A DNA stretch of 21,438 bases from JAMXLO01 sp046735215 (lineage in GTDB: Bacteria > Pseudomonadota > Alphaproteobacteria > Acetobacterales > Acetobacteraceae), in NCBI GenBank assembly GCA_046735215.1, contig JBKPSV010000066.1, forward strand, positions 1 through 21,438, written 5' to 3'. The notes under the pieces are model-generated. The model saw nothing but the letters and a program-made list of their open reading frames with translations, did not search any database and was not told where the DNA came from. Of the stretch, positions 7,700 to 16,122 are shown one piece after another. Made by a program: the position numbers and the translations under genes. Each line of letters opens with the position of its first letter. The first letter of the stretch is position 1.

Positions 7700-7707
7700 C
7701 GATCTGC

Positions 7708-7751
7708 CGGCGATATATGGTATGAAAATGTGGTAACACTATACAAGATAT
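7708..7751 (+). promoter_or_regulatory. possible NrdR-box-like pair upstream of nrdB
   Basis: Two partial matches to the 16-base NrdR operator are visible. One is at 7708-7723, centred on ATATAT with GGTAT on its right. The other is at 7736-7751, starting ACACTATA. Each matches roughly 10-11 of 16 positions, and they are offset by 28 bases, slightly short of the three helical turns usual for NrdR pairs. The location, directly before a ribonucleotide reductase gene, is right for NrdR. The sequence matches alone are weak. Confidence 0.25.
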
Positions 7752-7785
7752 GGCAACATTGCTTGAGCTTACGACAGAGGCAGGC

Positions 7786-8790
7786 ATGGACAGCATCATT
7801 CACGCAGCTGACGAGCATCCGGTGCGGTTCGATCTGCTGACTGAAAACCCAGTCTACAAGCCATTCCGCTACCCTTGGGCCTATGAGGCTTGGTTGACCC
7901 AGCAGCGGGTTCACTGGTTGCCCGAGGAAGTGCCGCTCGCGGACGACGTCAAGGACTGGCATCGGCACCTGAGCGCCGGAGAGCGCAATCTACTGACCCA
8001 GATCTTCCGCTTCTTCACCCAGGCGGACGTCGAGGTGAACAACTGCTACATGAAGCACTACGCCCGGGTCTTCAAGCCGACCGAGGTGCTGATGATGCTG
8101 TCGGCGTTCTCCAATATCGAGACCGTCCACATCGCCGCCTACAGCCATCTGCTGGATACGATCGGGATGCCGGAGCTCGAGTACCAGGCTTTCCTTAAAT
8201 ACAAGGAGATGAAGGACAAATACGACTTCATGCAGAGCTTCACGGTCGACTCGCGCTTCGAGGTCGCCAAGACGCTCGCCGCCTTCGGCGCCTTCACCGA
8301 GGGGCTCCAGCTGTTTGCATCCTTCGCCATCCTGCTGAATTTTCCCCGCTTCGGGAAGATGAAGGGTATGGGCCAGATCATCTCGTGGTCGGTGCGTGAT
8401 GAGACGCTGCACTGCAACTCGATCATCCGCCTGTTTCGCACCTTCGTGCAGGAGAACCCGGCTCTGTGGGGCGAGGCGCTGAAGCGCGACATCTACCTGA
8501 CCTGTGCAACGATCGTTGACCACGAGGACGCGTTCATCGATCTGGCGTTCGAGCAAGGGCCGGTCCAGGGCCTGACGGCCCGAGAGGTCAAGGAATACAT
8601 CCGCTATATCGCCGACCGGCGGCTGCTGCAGCTCGGGCTGAACCAACTTTACCACGTCGCACGGAATCCATTGCCGTGGCTCGATGACATGCTCAATGCC
8701 GTCGAGCACACGAACTTTTTCGAAAATCGCGCCACTGAGTATAGCAAAGCCTCCACCACCGGCACGTGGAAGGAGGCATTCGGCGATTAG
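7786..8790 (+). CDS. nrdB: ribonucleoside-diphosphate reductase beta subunit
   Basis: This is the small subunit of an aerobic class I ribonucleotide reductase, which generates the tyrosyl radical needed by NrdA to make deoxyribonucleotides. The diiron ligands can be placed by spacing: D81, E112, H115, E172, E206 and H209. Y119 sits four residues after H115, exactly as the radical tyrosine does in E. coli NrdB, so this is a tyrosyl-radical enzyme and not the Phe-type class Ic. The product has 334 residues. I chose the ATG at 7786 because AGAGG lies five bases upstream. An ATG at 7750 adds twelve residues but has no ribosome site. No nrdA gene lies in the window. Confidence 0.95.
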   Translation: MDSIIHAADEHPVRFDLLTENPVYKPFRYPWAYEAWLTQQRVHWLPEEVPLADDVKDWHRHLSAGERNLLTQIFRFFTQADVEVNNCYMKHYARVFKPTEVLMMLSAFSNIETVHIAAYSHLLDTIGMPELEYQAFLKYKEMKDKYDFMQSFTVDSRFEVAKTLAAFGAFTEGLQLFASFAILLNFPRFGKMKGMGQIISWSVRDETLHCNSIIRLFRTFVQENPALWGEALKRDIYLTCATIVDHEDAFIDLAFEQGPVQGLTAREVKEYIRYIADRRLLQLGLNQLYHVARNPLPWLDDMLNAVEHTNFFENRATEYSKASTTGTWKEAFGD

Positions 8791-8810
8791 GCTACCTCTG
8801 GCAGTTGTGG

Positions 8811-8843
8811 CCGCAAAGCTGGCGCGTGTCGTATTTTTTGCGG
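8811..8843 (+). terminator. weak inverted repeat after nrdB
   Basis: CCGCAAA (8811-8817) and TTTGCGG (8837-8843) form a perfect seven-base inverted repeat about 20 bases after the nrdB stop. A run of six T lies inside the second arm, not after it, and the loop is long (19 bases). It could therefore be a poor terminator or a chance repeat. Confidence 0.25.
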
Positions 8844-9043
8844 ATTGATCTATTCTTCGACGAGTTCGCCCAACATTGGATGAACGCGGCGGCGCGCCTT
8901 GGGACGTAGTGGCCGGGCTAGATCATTAGTTAGACAGCGTAGCTCTAACGCTGAGGTTGCGCATTAATGACGTGCAAAATGTCCCGGATGGTGCACAGGC
9001 TATGTTGACCGCCAATTGCACGCAGACAAACAGGACGGACTCC

Positions 9044-9346
9044 ATGGGCATCACGACAGGGGACACCGTGAATCAGGCCGACGAAGTCAGCGGCCGTGAT
9101 ATCAGCCCCAGCGGAACGCCGCGCTACACCCGCCGGCTTTCGGATAAAATTTTGATCGCGTTTCATCATGCTTGCGATCAGTCAGATTTCGAGGTTGCAG
9201 AGCAGTTGCTGCACATCTTGGAGATGATGCTGACACGGCGTCCTCTCACCCCGGACGGCACGCGGCGGCGCAACATGGAGAGCCTGGTGGCGGCGCACGA
9301 GCGCCTTTGGCACCTTCGCCACCCGCATATCGGCGACGGATTCTAG
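9044..9346 (+). CDS. small helical protein, 100 aa, LSD-x16-AE(H/Q)LL type
   Basis: The N-terminal 28 residues are polar and probably disordered. They are followed by R-R-L-S-D-K-I (30-36), V-A-E-Q-L-L (51-56) and a basic C-terminus containing L-T-R-R-P-L-T-P. The L-S-D and A-E-Q-L-L motifs are spaced exactly as in the 66-residue protein at 5969-6169. I do not know a function. There is no signal peptide or membrane helix. The start at 9044 is supported by AGGA eight bases upstream; in-frame TTG 8957 and ATG 9002 are less likely. Its 3' end overlaps the convergent tRNA methyltransferase gene by four bases. Confidence 0.75.
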   Translation: MGITTGDTVNQADEVSGRDISPSGTPRYTRRLSDKILIAFHHACDQSDFEVAEQLLHILEMMLTRRPLTPDGTRRRNMESLVAAHERLWHLRHPHIGDGF

Positions 9347-10080
9347 ACCTCCAACGCGGCACCTTCGCGGAGGATGCGCTGGGCTTCCACGGTGAAGTCG
9401 CCGCTTTCTGTGTGCAGCACTATTCCTGCGTGAAGGCGGAATGGCGTGCGACCGCCCCTGACACCTCGAAGGAGCAGTAGCTTCGCCGGCTCACCATCCT
9501 TCGGCCAGAACGGCAGCGCCGCGGTCGGCGTGCAGCCAGCGGCAGAAAATGCGCCCATGGCGGCTGGCAGCACCGCTGGAGACACCGCGAACGTCAAGGT
9601 GCCGCGGGGCCGTAGCCAGCGGGCAAGGGCGGCCGCCCAAGCCGCCAAGGTGCCGGCTTCGGCGGCTTTGGCGATGCGGCGTGACCAGTCTGGCGACTGG
9701 GTGCCGGAAGAAGCGTGATAGGGCGGATTGGCGCAGGCATGGTCGAACGATCCCCCTTCGCACAGTGCGGTCACATCGGCTGTCCGAAACTCCAGGTTGG
9801 GCCAGCCGTTGGTTGCGGCGTTGCGCCGGGCGATCTCAACCATGCGTGGATCTTGCTCGATGCCGACTCCCTGGATGCTGCCCACCCGCGCAGCCAGACA
9901 CAGCAGCGTCGCCCCGGCGCCGCTGCCCCCTTCAAGCACCCGCTGGCCAGAGCGCGCCGGAATGGCGGCTGCCAGCAAAACCGGTTCCAGGCTGCTCCTG
10001 AAGCCGCGGCGCGGCTGCAAATAGCGCACACGGCCGGCAAGCAGATGGCCTTCCGTCAGTTCGCTGGTTGCTGTTTCCAT
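9343..10080 (-). CDS. TrmN6-like tRNA1(Val) (adenine37-N6)-methyltransferase family protein
   Basis: The 245-residue protein has a Rossmann methyltransferase core. V-L-E-G-G-S-G-A-G (48-56) is the SAM loop and G-I-E-Q-D-P (73-78) the acidic end of the second strand. A-N-P-P-Y (117-121) is the catalytic signature of N6-adenine and related amino methyltransferases. The N-terminal G-R-V-R-Y-L-Q-P-R-R-G-F-R-S-S-L-E-P is typical of the YfiC/TrmN6 group, which methylates A37 of a valine tRNA. Many alphaproteobacterial members are known only by homology, so the exact tRNA target is not certain. ATG at 10080 has GGGA about eight bases upstream. The gene is convergent with the 100-residue gene. Confidence 0.88.
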   Translation of the reverse strand: METATSELTEGHLLAGRVRYLQPRRGFRSSLEPVLLAAAIPARSGQRVLEGGSGAGATLLCLAARVGSIQGVGIEQDPRMVEIARRNAATNGWPNLEFRTADVTALCEGGSFDHACANPPYHASSGTQSPDWSRRIAKAAEAGTLAAWAAALARWLRPRGTLTFAVSPAVLPAAMGAFSAAGCTPTAALPFWPKDGEPAKLLLLRGVRGGRTPFRLHAGIVLHTESGDFTVEAQRILREGAALEV

Positions 10081-10172
10081 TGCTGGTCCCGAGGGAAGCT
10101 GGATCGACGAAGCTTGCCAATGCTACTCGGTGATGCGTTGGATTGGTCACGGAACGCCGATGGAGCGGGAAG

Positions 10173-10685
10173 ATGAACTGGACAGTCATTTACCTGACCG
10201 TCTTCGCACTGCTCAGCGCGGCAACCTGCGGCGCACTGCAGGCGCAGGACTTTCCACCGCGCAAACCCGGGCTCTGGCAGATCGATATGACGATGCCGGC
10301 CGGGCCAGGGCCGCAGCAAATGAAGATGTGCATCGACAGCGGCACTGATGCCGAGATGTTCAAGATGGGGATGAATGCCGCGCGGGGGACATGCGACAAT
10401 CCCTCCATCAACCGCAGCGGCAGCACTGTCACCATCGACTCCACCTGCAAGATGGGCGAGACGCGGATGACCACGCATGCCGTGACCAAGTTCACCGCCG
10501 ATATCGCGTATCGCACGGAAGCTGATACCAGGATGGACCCCCCGATGCCTGGACGCAGTGAAATGAAAATTACTCAGGAGGGGAAGTGGGTCGGACCGTG
10601 TCCGGCCGACATGACGCCCGGCGACGTGACAATGGGCAACGGTGCGAAAATGAACATCAAGCAGATGCTCGGTGGAAAACAGTAG
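10173..10685 (+). CDS. DUF3617 family exported protein
   Basis: The product (170 residues) begins with a signal peptide of about 24 residues ending near C-G-A-L-Q-A-Q-D, so it is exported to the periplasm. The mature part has the DUF3617 features: an early P-G-L-W-Q-I-D-M-T strand, then M-C-I-D and later cysteines in G-T-C-D-N and S-T-C-K-M. This fits the small secreted beta-rich proteins of unknown function in this family. It is unusually Met-rich (for example M-F-K-M-G-M). The ATG at 10173 follows GGAGCGGGAAG; the longer frame from 10143 would spoil the signal peptide. A VOC-family gene follows after 16 bases, so the two are probably one transcript. Confidence 0.85.
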   Translation: MNWTVIYLTVFALLSAATCGALQAQDFPPRKPGLWQIDMTMPAGPGPQQMKMCIDSGTDAEMFKMGMNAARGTCDNPSINRSGSTVTIDSTCKMGETRMTTHAVTKFTADIAYRTEADTRMDPPMPGRSEMKITQEGKWVGPCPADMTPGDVTMGNGAKMNIKQMLGGKQ

Positions 10686-10701
10686 TTGAAGGAGAGCCGT
10701 G

Positions 10702-11112
10702 ATGCTGCAGATCAGGCAACTGGATCACGTGGTGCTGCGGGTCAGCAATTTGCAGGCGATGATGCATTTCTACATCGACGTGCTGGGCTGCACCCTGGAG
10801 AAGGTGCAGGAGAAAATCGGGCTGTGGCAGCTGCGCGCAGGCGCCGCGCTGATCGATCTGGTGCCGGTGGATGGCGCGGCCGGGCAGAAGGGCGGGGCGG
10901 CGCCGGGACGGGAAGGCCGCAACATGGACCATTTCTGTCTGCAGGTTGAGCCGTTCGATGGCGAGGCCATTATCACACACCTGAAGCAGCATGGTCTGGA
11001 GCCAGGGCCCATCGAGTCCCGCTACGGCGCAAAAGGGCAAGGCCCGTCGATCTACGTGCCGGATCCCGAAGGCAACGTGGTGGAGTTGAAGGGACCGCCC
11101 TGGCAGAGCTGA
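10702..11112 (+). CDS. VOC (glyoxalase/bleomycin resistance) superfamily protein
   Basis: This is a 136-residue single-chain VOC protein built from two beta-alpha-beta-beta-beta modules. H9 in Q-L-D-H-V-V-L, a His in M-D-H-F-C-L-Q-V and a Glu in P-E-G-N-V-V-E-L-K-G match the usual metal-ligand positions. Members include lactoylglutathione lyase-like enzymes, isomerases and resistance proteins. The substrate cannot be assigned from sequence. AAGGAGAG lies five to six bases before ATG 10702; the GTG directly before it is less likely. It follows the DUF3617 gene closely on the same strand. Confidence 0.88.
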   Translation: MLQIRQLDHVVLRVSNLQAMMHFYIDVLGCTLEKVQEKIGLWQLRAGAALIDLVPVDGAAGQKGGAAPGREGRNMDHFCLQVEPFDGEAIITHLKQHGLEPGPIESRYGAKGQGPSIYVPDPEGNVVELKGPPWQS

Positions 11113-11124
11113 GTTTCGCGCACC

Positions 11125-11140
11125 CACTCTACGCAGAGTG
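11125..11140 (+). terminator. small hairpin after the VOC gene
   Basis: CACTCT and AGAGTG form a perfect six-base stem with a four-base loop, 12 bases after the VOC stop codon. No T-run follows, so it is at best a weak intrinsic terminator or an mRNA 3' stabiliser. Confidence 0.35.
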
Positions 11141-11280
11141 ACCGTAAGTACAGGCACCGGCCATCTCGGTGTCGAGGAGTTGGTCCCGTCGTATCGCCGG
11201 CAATGCTGGCATTCGGCGGTCGCGGCCGACGGCCGAGTGGCCCTGACCGACCGGTTGAAGTGGAGGGGACATCAACGTCG

Positions 11281-12084
11281 ATGACCGCCTCAACGCACTG
11301 GTTTGTTGCATCCGATCCGGACATCTATGAGAGGTTCATGGCGCGGTGGAGCGCCCGTCTCGCCGACCCATTTCTAACCTTTGCCGACATCAAGTCCGGA
11401 CAACGAGTACTCGATGTTGGCTGCGGAACCGGCACGATCTCGCTTGCGCTGGCGGAACACGGTTACACAATTGTTGGCATGGATGCGTCCGAGCCATACC
11501 TTGAAGGCGCTCGACGGCGGCGATCACACGCCGCCATCACCTATGAACTGGGTGATGCCCAGGCGCTTACGTATCCCAGTGGCTCCTTTGACGCCTGCGT
11601 GTCGACACTGGCGATCGATGTTGTTCCAGAACCCAGGAAGTTTGCTGCCGAGATGCGACGCGTTACCCGTTCTGGCGGGATCGTTGCGTGCGGTAGCTTC
11701 GACTTCTGGGGCGGCTGGTCCGCCGCAGAGCACATCCAGGAAATTGGCGCGACGCTCGACGAAGACATGCGGGCGCTTCGAGATCATCGCCGCTCTCGGC
11801 CGCTGTTCTGGCCCAACGGGATGGCCTCGCTGTGGAAGGAGCTTGGTCTGACCGCGGTGTCTGAAGTACCCATCGTCCTCAGCTTTGACTTTGAGTCGTT
11901 CGATGACTACTGGACAAGCCTGTGCACCGGACCAAATAGCATGGCGCAACGGATGAAAGTTATGCCTGCCGAACGCCGCGACGAAATTCATCGCCTCGCT
12001 ATGTCGAGTTACCTGGCCGGCATGGAGGATGGGGCGAGGTCATTTGCATCCATCGTGCGAAGCGTACGCGGCGTAGTGCCATAA
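11281..12084 (+). CDS. class I SAM-dependent methyltransferase
   Basis: The 267-residue protein carries the methyltransferase_11-type core. V-L-D-V-G-C-G-T-G (43-51) is the SAM loop, and V-G-M-D-A-S is the acidic end of the second strand. L-G-D-A-Q-A-L-T-Y-P-S-G-S-F-D-A follows, then a V-T-R-S-G-G-I-V segment before the last strands. Such enzymes methylate small molecules, quinones or lipids; nothing here fixes the acceptor. The ATG at 11281 begins a normal family N-terminus, with a purine-rich GGAGGGG about twelve bases upstream. The frame extends to 11203, but that extension is Arg/Pro/Gly-rich and unlikely. It stands alone between a hairpin and a decayed gene. Confidence 0.85.
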   Translation: MTASTHWFVASDPDIYERFMARWSARLADPFLTFADIKSGQRVLDVGCGTGTISLALAEHGYTIVGMDASEPYLEGARRRRSHAAITYELGDAQALTYPSGSFDACVSTLAIDVVPEPRKFAAEMRRVTRSGGIVACGSFDFWGGWSAAEHIQEIGATLDEDMRALRDHRRSRPLFWPNGMASLWKELGLTAVSEVPIVLSFDFESFDDYWTSLCTGPNSMAQRMKVMPAERRDEIHRLAMSSYLAGMEDGARSFASIVRSVRGVVP

Positions 12085-12103
12085 TCCACCGCGGGTTAGC
12101 CTG

Positions 12104-13107
12104 ATGCCATCTCGGCACGATGCCGACTTGTATCGGGTGGTGGCACTGCACGCGCAGGCCAGGCTGAGGGATGCAGAGCGCACCTACCGTCGGGTGCTGC
12201 AACAGCAACCTTGCAGCTGTGTCGCGCTGCACATGCTGGGCCTCGTGGCGCTGCAGAAAGGAGTAGTTTGGCGGAAGCATCAACAATCGCGGAACGGTGC
12301 TGCAGGTTTCGCAGCGCTTGGAAGAAGCGCTGGCAAGCTACCTTCGCGCCATTGCTCTCCGGCGAGGCTATGCCGAAGCTTATAACAACCCTGGCACGAC
12401 TCTGAAGTCGCTGAAGCGCCCCAACGAGGCGGTGCAAGATTACAACCGGGCGCTCAGACTTGCGCAATTTGCAGAATACCAAAATCGCGCCTGCTCATTG
12501 TATGATCTTAGATGCTCCGAGCAGGCGGGATTCGATAAGGCCCTAGGGCTGACCGGATTACGCCGAGGCGTACAATTACAAGGCATTTGTCTCCTGAGGA
12601 TGGGGCGGTTCGCCCGAAGGTGGCCGCTATTCGAATTGCGCACGCCGCCCGCGGCCGGGTGTCCGCGCGTCGGTATTGCATGGAGTGGTGGCACAAGTTT
12701 CCAGAACGACTACAGCCGTTCGGTCGATCTCGAAGTTGTTCCGCGTGCTTTTGCATCCATCGGTGGACTGGATCTGCATCCAAAAGGAACTGCGACCAGG
12801 GGATCAAGCCGCGTTGATGGAGACAGGGATCCGCTTCTTTGGCGAGCAGCAGAGCGACTTCGCCGATACGGCGGCATTGCTGGATCACCTGGACCAGGTA
12901 GTTGCAGTCGACACCAGTGTTGCGCATGGCGCCGCTGCGATGGGCAAACCGGTGTGATTAGTGCTGTCGTACAATGCTGATTGGCGTTGGCTGCTGGATC
13001 GCTCGGATACAACTTGGTATCCAAGCGTACGGCTGATCAGGCAGTCCCAGCCTGGCAGCTGGGATGAAGCCCTGCAACAAGTGAAGCGCGAACTGCAGCT
13101 ACTGTGA
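12104..13107 (+). pseudogene. decayed TPR-repeat glycosyltransferase-like protein
   Basis: Three reading frames together spell one protein. Frame one (12104 to about 12270) has a TPR helix pair with A-E-R-T-Y-R-R-V-L-Q-Q-Q-P and L-H-M-L-G-L-V-A-L-Q. Frame two (about 12300-12760) has Y-A-E-A-Y-N-N, A-L-R-L and then V-G-I-A-W-S-G-G. Frame three (about 12765-13107) has L-R-P-G-D-Q-A-A-L, F-A-D-T-A-A-L and V-A-V-D-T-S-V-A-H-G, then G-K-P-V, a TGA at 12955-12957, and W-R-W-L-L-D-R. This order matches the large TPR proteins with a GT9/GT41-like C-terminal domain. The family normally has Trp where TGA stands. Several TPR units are also missing. The end overlaps the convergent dehydrogenase gene by nine bases. 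Confidence 0.8.
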
Positions 13108-14160
13108 TGCGGGGTCGGCAGGACGAAAGCCCAGCAGCTCGCCGAAGCGCTCCGCATAGCGCGACCACGCTTCCGGGTTGACCAGCCGCGGCGGTACGCC
13201 GCCATCAAATATGGTCAGCCACTGCAAGGCAGTCGCCTCGCACATCTCGGTCATGGTTTCGATGGTCATACCGGCGATGTGCGGGCTGGCAATCACGTTG
13301 TCCATGTTGAGCAACGGGTGAGCCGGGTCCGGCGGTTCCTTAAGGAACACGTCCAGCCCGGCGCCCGCGATCCGCCCTTCACGCAGCGCTGCTTCCAGCG
13401 CTGCCTCGTCGTGGATACCGCCACGCGCCGTGTTGATGAAATAGGCCGTCGGCTTCATCGCCGCGAATTGCGCGGCGCCGAACATACCGAAAGTCTCGGG
13501 GCTGCGCGGACAGTGCACGGTGACGTAGTCAGAGCGGTGCAGCAGTTCATCGAGCTCCACCTTCTCGGCACGTCGCGCAGCAATTTCCGCCGCCGTCAGA
13601 TACGGGTCGTAGGCCAGCACCGTATTGTTGAACAGCGCACCACAGAGTTCGGCGACTCGGCGGCCAATATGGCCAACGCCGACGATGCCGACAGTCTTGT
13701 TGCGCAGGTTGTTGCCGGCATAGGCACGGCGATCGAGGTTCGGCGTGCGCTTCATGGCGCGCTCGGACAGCGCGATCTTCTTCGTCAGCGACAGCATCAG
13801 GCCGAGGGCGTGTTCGGCGACCGGCTCCCAGTTGGTGCCGGACTGATTCACCACAATAACGCCGGCTGCGGTACAGGCATCGACATCGATCATGTCGTAG
13901 CCGGCTCCCGTGGAACTGACCGCAAGCAGGTTCGGGCAGCGCGCCAGCAGTTTCGCGTCGGGAAACCAGGGCTCCCGCAGTTCGCCGCGTGGTTGCACCT
14001 GATACCCATGCGCCTGCGCAATCTCGGTCCAGTTGTCGGCTTCGGCCGCGTCGTAATCGAGGCCAACCAGGTCGATGTCATCGCGCCGGCCGATAATCGC
14101 ATTCGCGATCGGGTCCATGAAGCTGTCGAAATACACCAGGCGCTTGAGGTTCACCGCCAT
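13099..14160 (-). CDS. D-isomer-specific 2-hydroxyacid dehydrogenase
   Basis: This 353-residue enzyme has the D-2-hydroxyacid dehydrogenase layout: split catalytic domain around a Rossmann NAD domain with G-V-G-H-I-G (161-166). The catalytic triad can be placed at R246 (T-A-R-G-G), E275 (F-L-K-E-P-P) and H294 (S-P-H-I-A-G). It interconverts a 2-keto acid and the matching D-2-hydroxy acid with NAD(P). Glycerate, phosphoglycerate-like or sugar-derived acids are all possible. ATG 14160 is preceded by GGGGGAG at six bases; the frame continues to 14184 without support. It is divergent from an IlvD/Edd dehydratase gene only 50 bases away, which suggests shared control and a joint role in hydroxy- or sugar-acid breakdown. 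Confidence 0.92.
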   Translation of the reverse strand: MAVNLKRLVYFDSFMDPIANAIIGRRDDIDLVGLDYDAAEADNWTEIAQAHGYQVQPRGELREPWFPDAKLLARCPNLLAVSSTGAGYDMIDVDACTAAGVIVVNQSGTNWEPVAEHALGLMLSLTKKIALSERAMKRTPNLDRRAYAGNNLRNKTVGIVGVGHIGRRVAELCGALFNNTVLAYDPYLTAAEIAARRAEKVELDELLHRSDYVTVHCPRSPETFGMFGAAQFAAMKPTAYFINTARGGIHDEAALEAALREGRIAGAGLDVFLKEPPDPAHPLLNMDNVIASPHIAGMTIETMTEMCEATALQWLTIFDGGVPPRLVNPEAWSRYAERFGELLGFRPADPASQ

Positions 14161-14210
14161 TCTCGTCTCCCCCTTTGCGGGCATCTGGTCGCTGGCCTAG
14201 CATTTCCGGC

Positions 14211-15914
14211 ATGGATGAAGAACCCACGCCGAAGCGCGGCCTGGCCCGCAACACCGCCAATTATGGCGATCGCGACTTCGCGCTCTACTTGCGCAGGTCG
14301 TTCGCCAAGTCGATGGGCTATTCACAGGCGATGCTGGACCGACCGGTGGTCGGCATCGTCGATACCGGCTCGGGGTTCAACAACTGCCATCGCACCGTCC
14401 CTGAACTCATCGAGGCGGTGAAGCGCGGAGTATTGGCCGCGGGTGGCCTGCCGCTGCCATTCCCGACCGTCTCGCTATGCGAGCCATCGTTGTTCCCGAC
14501 CTCGATGCACTACCGCAACCTCGCCGCTCTCGACACCGAGGCGATGCTGAGCGCGCAGCCGATGGACGCGGCAGTGCTGATCGGCGGCTGCGACAAGACC
14601 GTGCCGGCGCAGTTGATGGCGGCCGCCTCGGCCGACATCCCTGCCGTGCAACTGGTCACGGGGCCGATGCTGGCAACGCCGTTTCAAGGCGAGCGCCTGT
14701 CCGCATGTACTGACTGCCGCCGCTATTGGGCAGCGTATCGCGCCGGGCGGGTCACCGCCGAACGGATCGGCGAGATCGAGGGCCGATTGGCGACCACCGC
14801 AGGCACGTGCGGCGTGATGGGTACTGCGTCCACAATGGCCTGCATTGCCGAGACCTTGGGGATGGTGCCGCTGGGCCAGGGCTCGATTCCCGCGGTGCAC
14901 GCCGATCGGCTGCGCGCGGCGGAAGAGGCCGGGGCGTTGGCGGTCCAACTGATCGCTGCGCCGATCCGGCCCTCTGAGATCATCACGGCAGCTTCGGTCG
15001 AAAATGCCGTGCGCGTGTTGCTGGCACTCGGCGGGTCGACGAACGCCTTGATCCATCTGACGGCGATCGCCGGACGCCGTGGCGTGCGCGTCGATCTGCA
15101 CCGGCTGAACGAGCTGTCGGACACAACGCCGGTGTTGGTCGATCTCAAGCCGACCGGCGAAGGCTATATGGAAGATTTCCACGCGGCCGGCGGCATGCCA
15201 GCGCTGTTGTGGGAATTGCGCGACCTTCTGCATCTGCAGACGCGCGACGTGACCGGACTGACGCTGGAACAGCGCTTGCACGAACCTGCGTTCGTTGATC
15301 GCCGGTATATCCGTGCGCGTGCCGAGCCCGTATCGCCGGTGGGTGGTCTGGTCGCATTGTTCGGCTCGCTGGCGCCGCGCGGAGCCATCCTGAAGCGCAG
15401 CGCGGCAACGCCATCGTTGTTCGAGGTCGAGGCGCGCGCGGTGGTATTCGACGGACTGGAGGATCTGGCCAATCGGATCGACGATCCGACGCTGGAGGTC
15501 TCCGAGCAGGACATCCTGGTGCTCAAGAATGCCGGCTCACTCACGCCGGCCGGGATGCCGGAGGCAGGCTATCTGCCAATCCCACAGAAGCTGGCGCGGG
15601 CGGGCGTAAAGGACATGGTGCGAATGAGCGACTGCCGGATGTCAGGCACAGCGTTCGGGACCATTGTACTGCATATTGCACCGGAGGCGGCAGCGGGCGG
15701 GCCGCTGGCGCTAGTCGAAAGCGGCGATCGGATCCGACTGTCGGTGCAGCAGCGTCGGCTGGATCTGCTGGTGGATACAGCGACGCTGGAGCGACGTCGC
15801 GCCGCCTGGCAGCCGCCAGCGCGGCCGGTGCGCGGGTGGGATCGGATCGTGGCCGACCAGGTGCTGCAGGCTGACGAAGGTTGCGATCTGGCCGTGTTGC
15901 GACAGGCAGGATAG
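14211..15914 (+). CDS. IlvD/Edd family dehydratase (probable sugar-acid dehydratase)
   Basis: The 567-residue protein contains the three cysteines that hold the Fe-S cluster in IlvD/Edd enzymes: C59 in F-N-N-C-H, C127 in G-G-C-D-K-T and C200 in A-G-T-C-G. It also has D128 and the adjacent lysine K129, which bind magnesium. Family members remove water from dihydroxy acids such as dihydroxyisovalerate (IlvD), phosphogluconate (Edd) or C5/C6 aldonic acids. The F-N-N-C-H-R-T motif and the neighbouring D-2-hydroxyacid dehydrogenase favour the sugar-acid dehydratase branch over branched-chain amino acid synthesis; that is inference. ATG 14211 gives a normal N-terminus. The frame runs back to 14175 without a ribosome site. 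Confidence 0.93.
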   Translation: MDEEPTPKRGLARNTANYGDRDFALYLRRSFAKSMGYSQAMLDRPVVGIVDTGSGFNNCHRTVPELIEAVKRGVLAAGGLPLPFPTVSLCEPSLFPTSMHYRNLAALDTEAMLSAQPMDAAVLIGGCDKTVPAQLMAAASADIPAVQLVTGPMLATPFQGERLSACTDCRRYWAAYRAGRVTAERIGEIEGRLATTAGTCGVMGTASTMACIAETLGMVPLGQGSIPAVHADRLRAAEEAGALAVQLIAAPIRPSEIITAASVENAVRVLLALGGSTNALIHLTAIAGRRGVRVDLHRLNELSDTTPVLVDLKPTGEGYMEDFHAAGGMPALLWELRDLLHLQTRDVTGLTLEQRLHEPAFVDRRYIRARAEPVSPVGGLVALFGSLAPRGAILKRSAATPSLFEVEARAVVFDGLEDLANRIDDPTLEVSEQDILVLKNAGSLTPAGMPEAGYLPIPQKLARAGVKDMVRMSDCRMSGTAFGTIVLHIAPEAAAGGPLALVESGDRIRLSVQQRRLDLLVDTATLERRRAAWQPPARPVRGWDRIVADQVLQADEGCDLAVLRQAG

Positions 15915-16122
15915 ACCGGTTCAGTCACTCATTCGAGCAATGCGCTGCGCCGGCCGTCGTCCACCCGCGGCGGCGAATCTATCCCCAGGACTGTGGATGA
16001 CTCTGTGCACAAGTGGGTGGAACGTTTGCGGAGGATTGGCGGCGAGGCTGGCCGTTTGGAGGTCGACTCAAAAGACGTATCTGGCGTGCGCAGGGCAGGT
16101 CGAAGGACCTGGCGTCGGTGCT

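Noticed and set aside
15985..16020. TGTGGATGA and TGTGCACAA, resembling DnaA boxes
   Set aside because: Only the first is close (one mismatch to TGTGGATAA); there is no cluster, AT-rich unwinding region or replication gene nearby.
16013..16122. Plus-strand translation L-K-R-R-I-W-R-A-Q-G-R resembling part of a protein
   Set aside because: Too short and without a family match; most likely chance sequence between two convergent genes.
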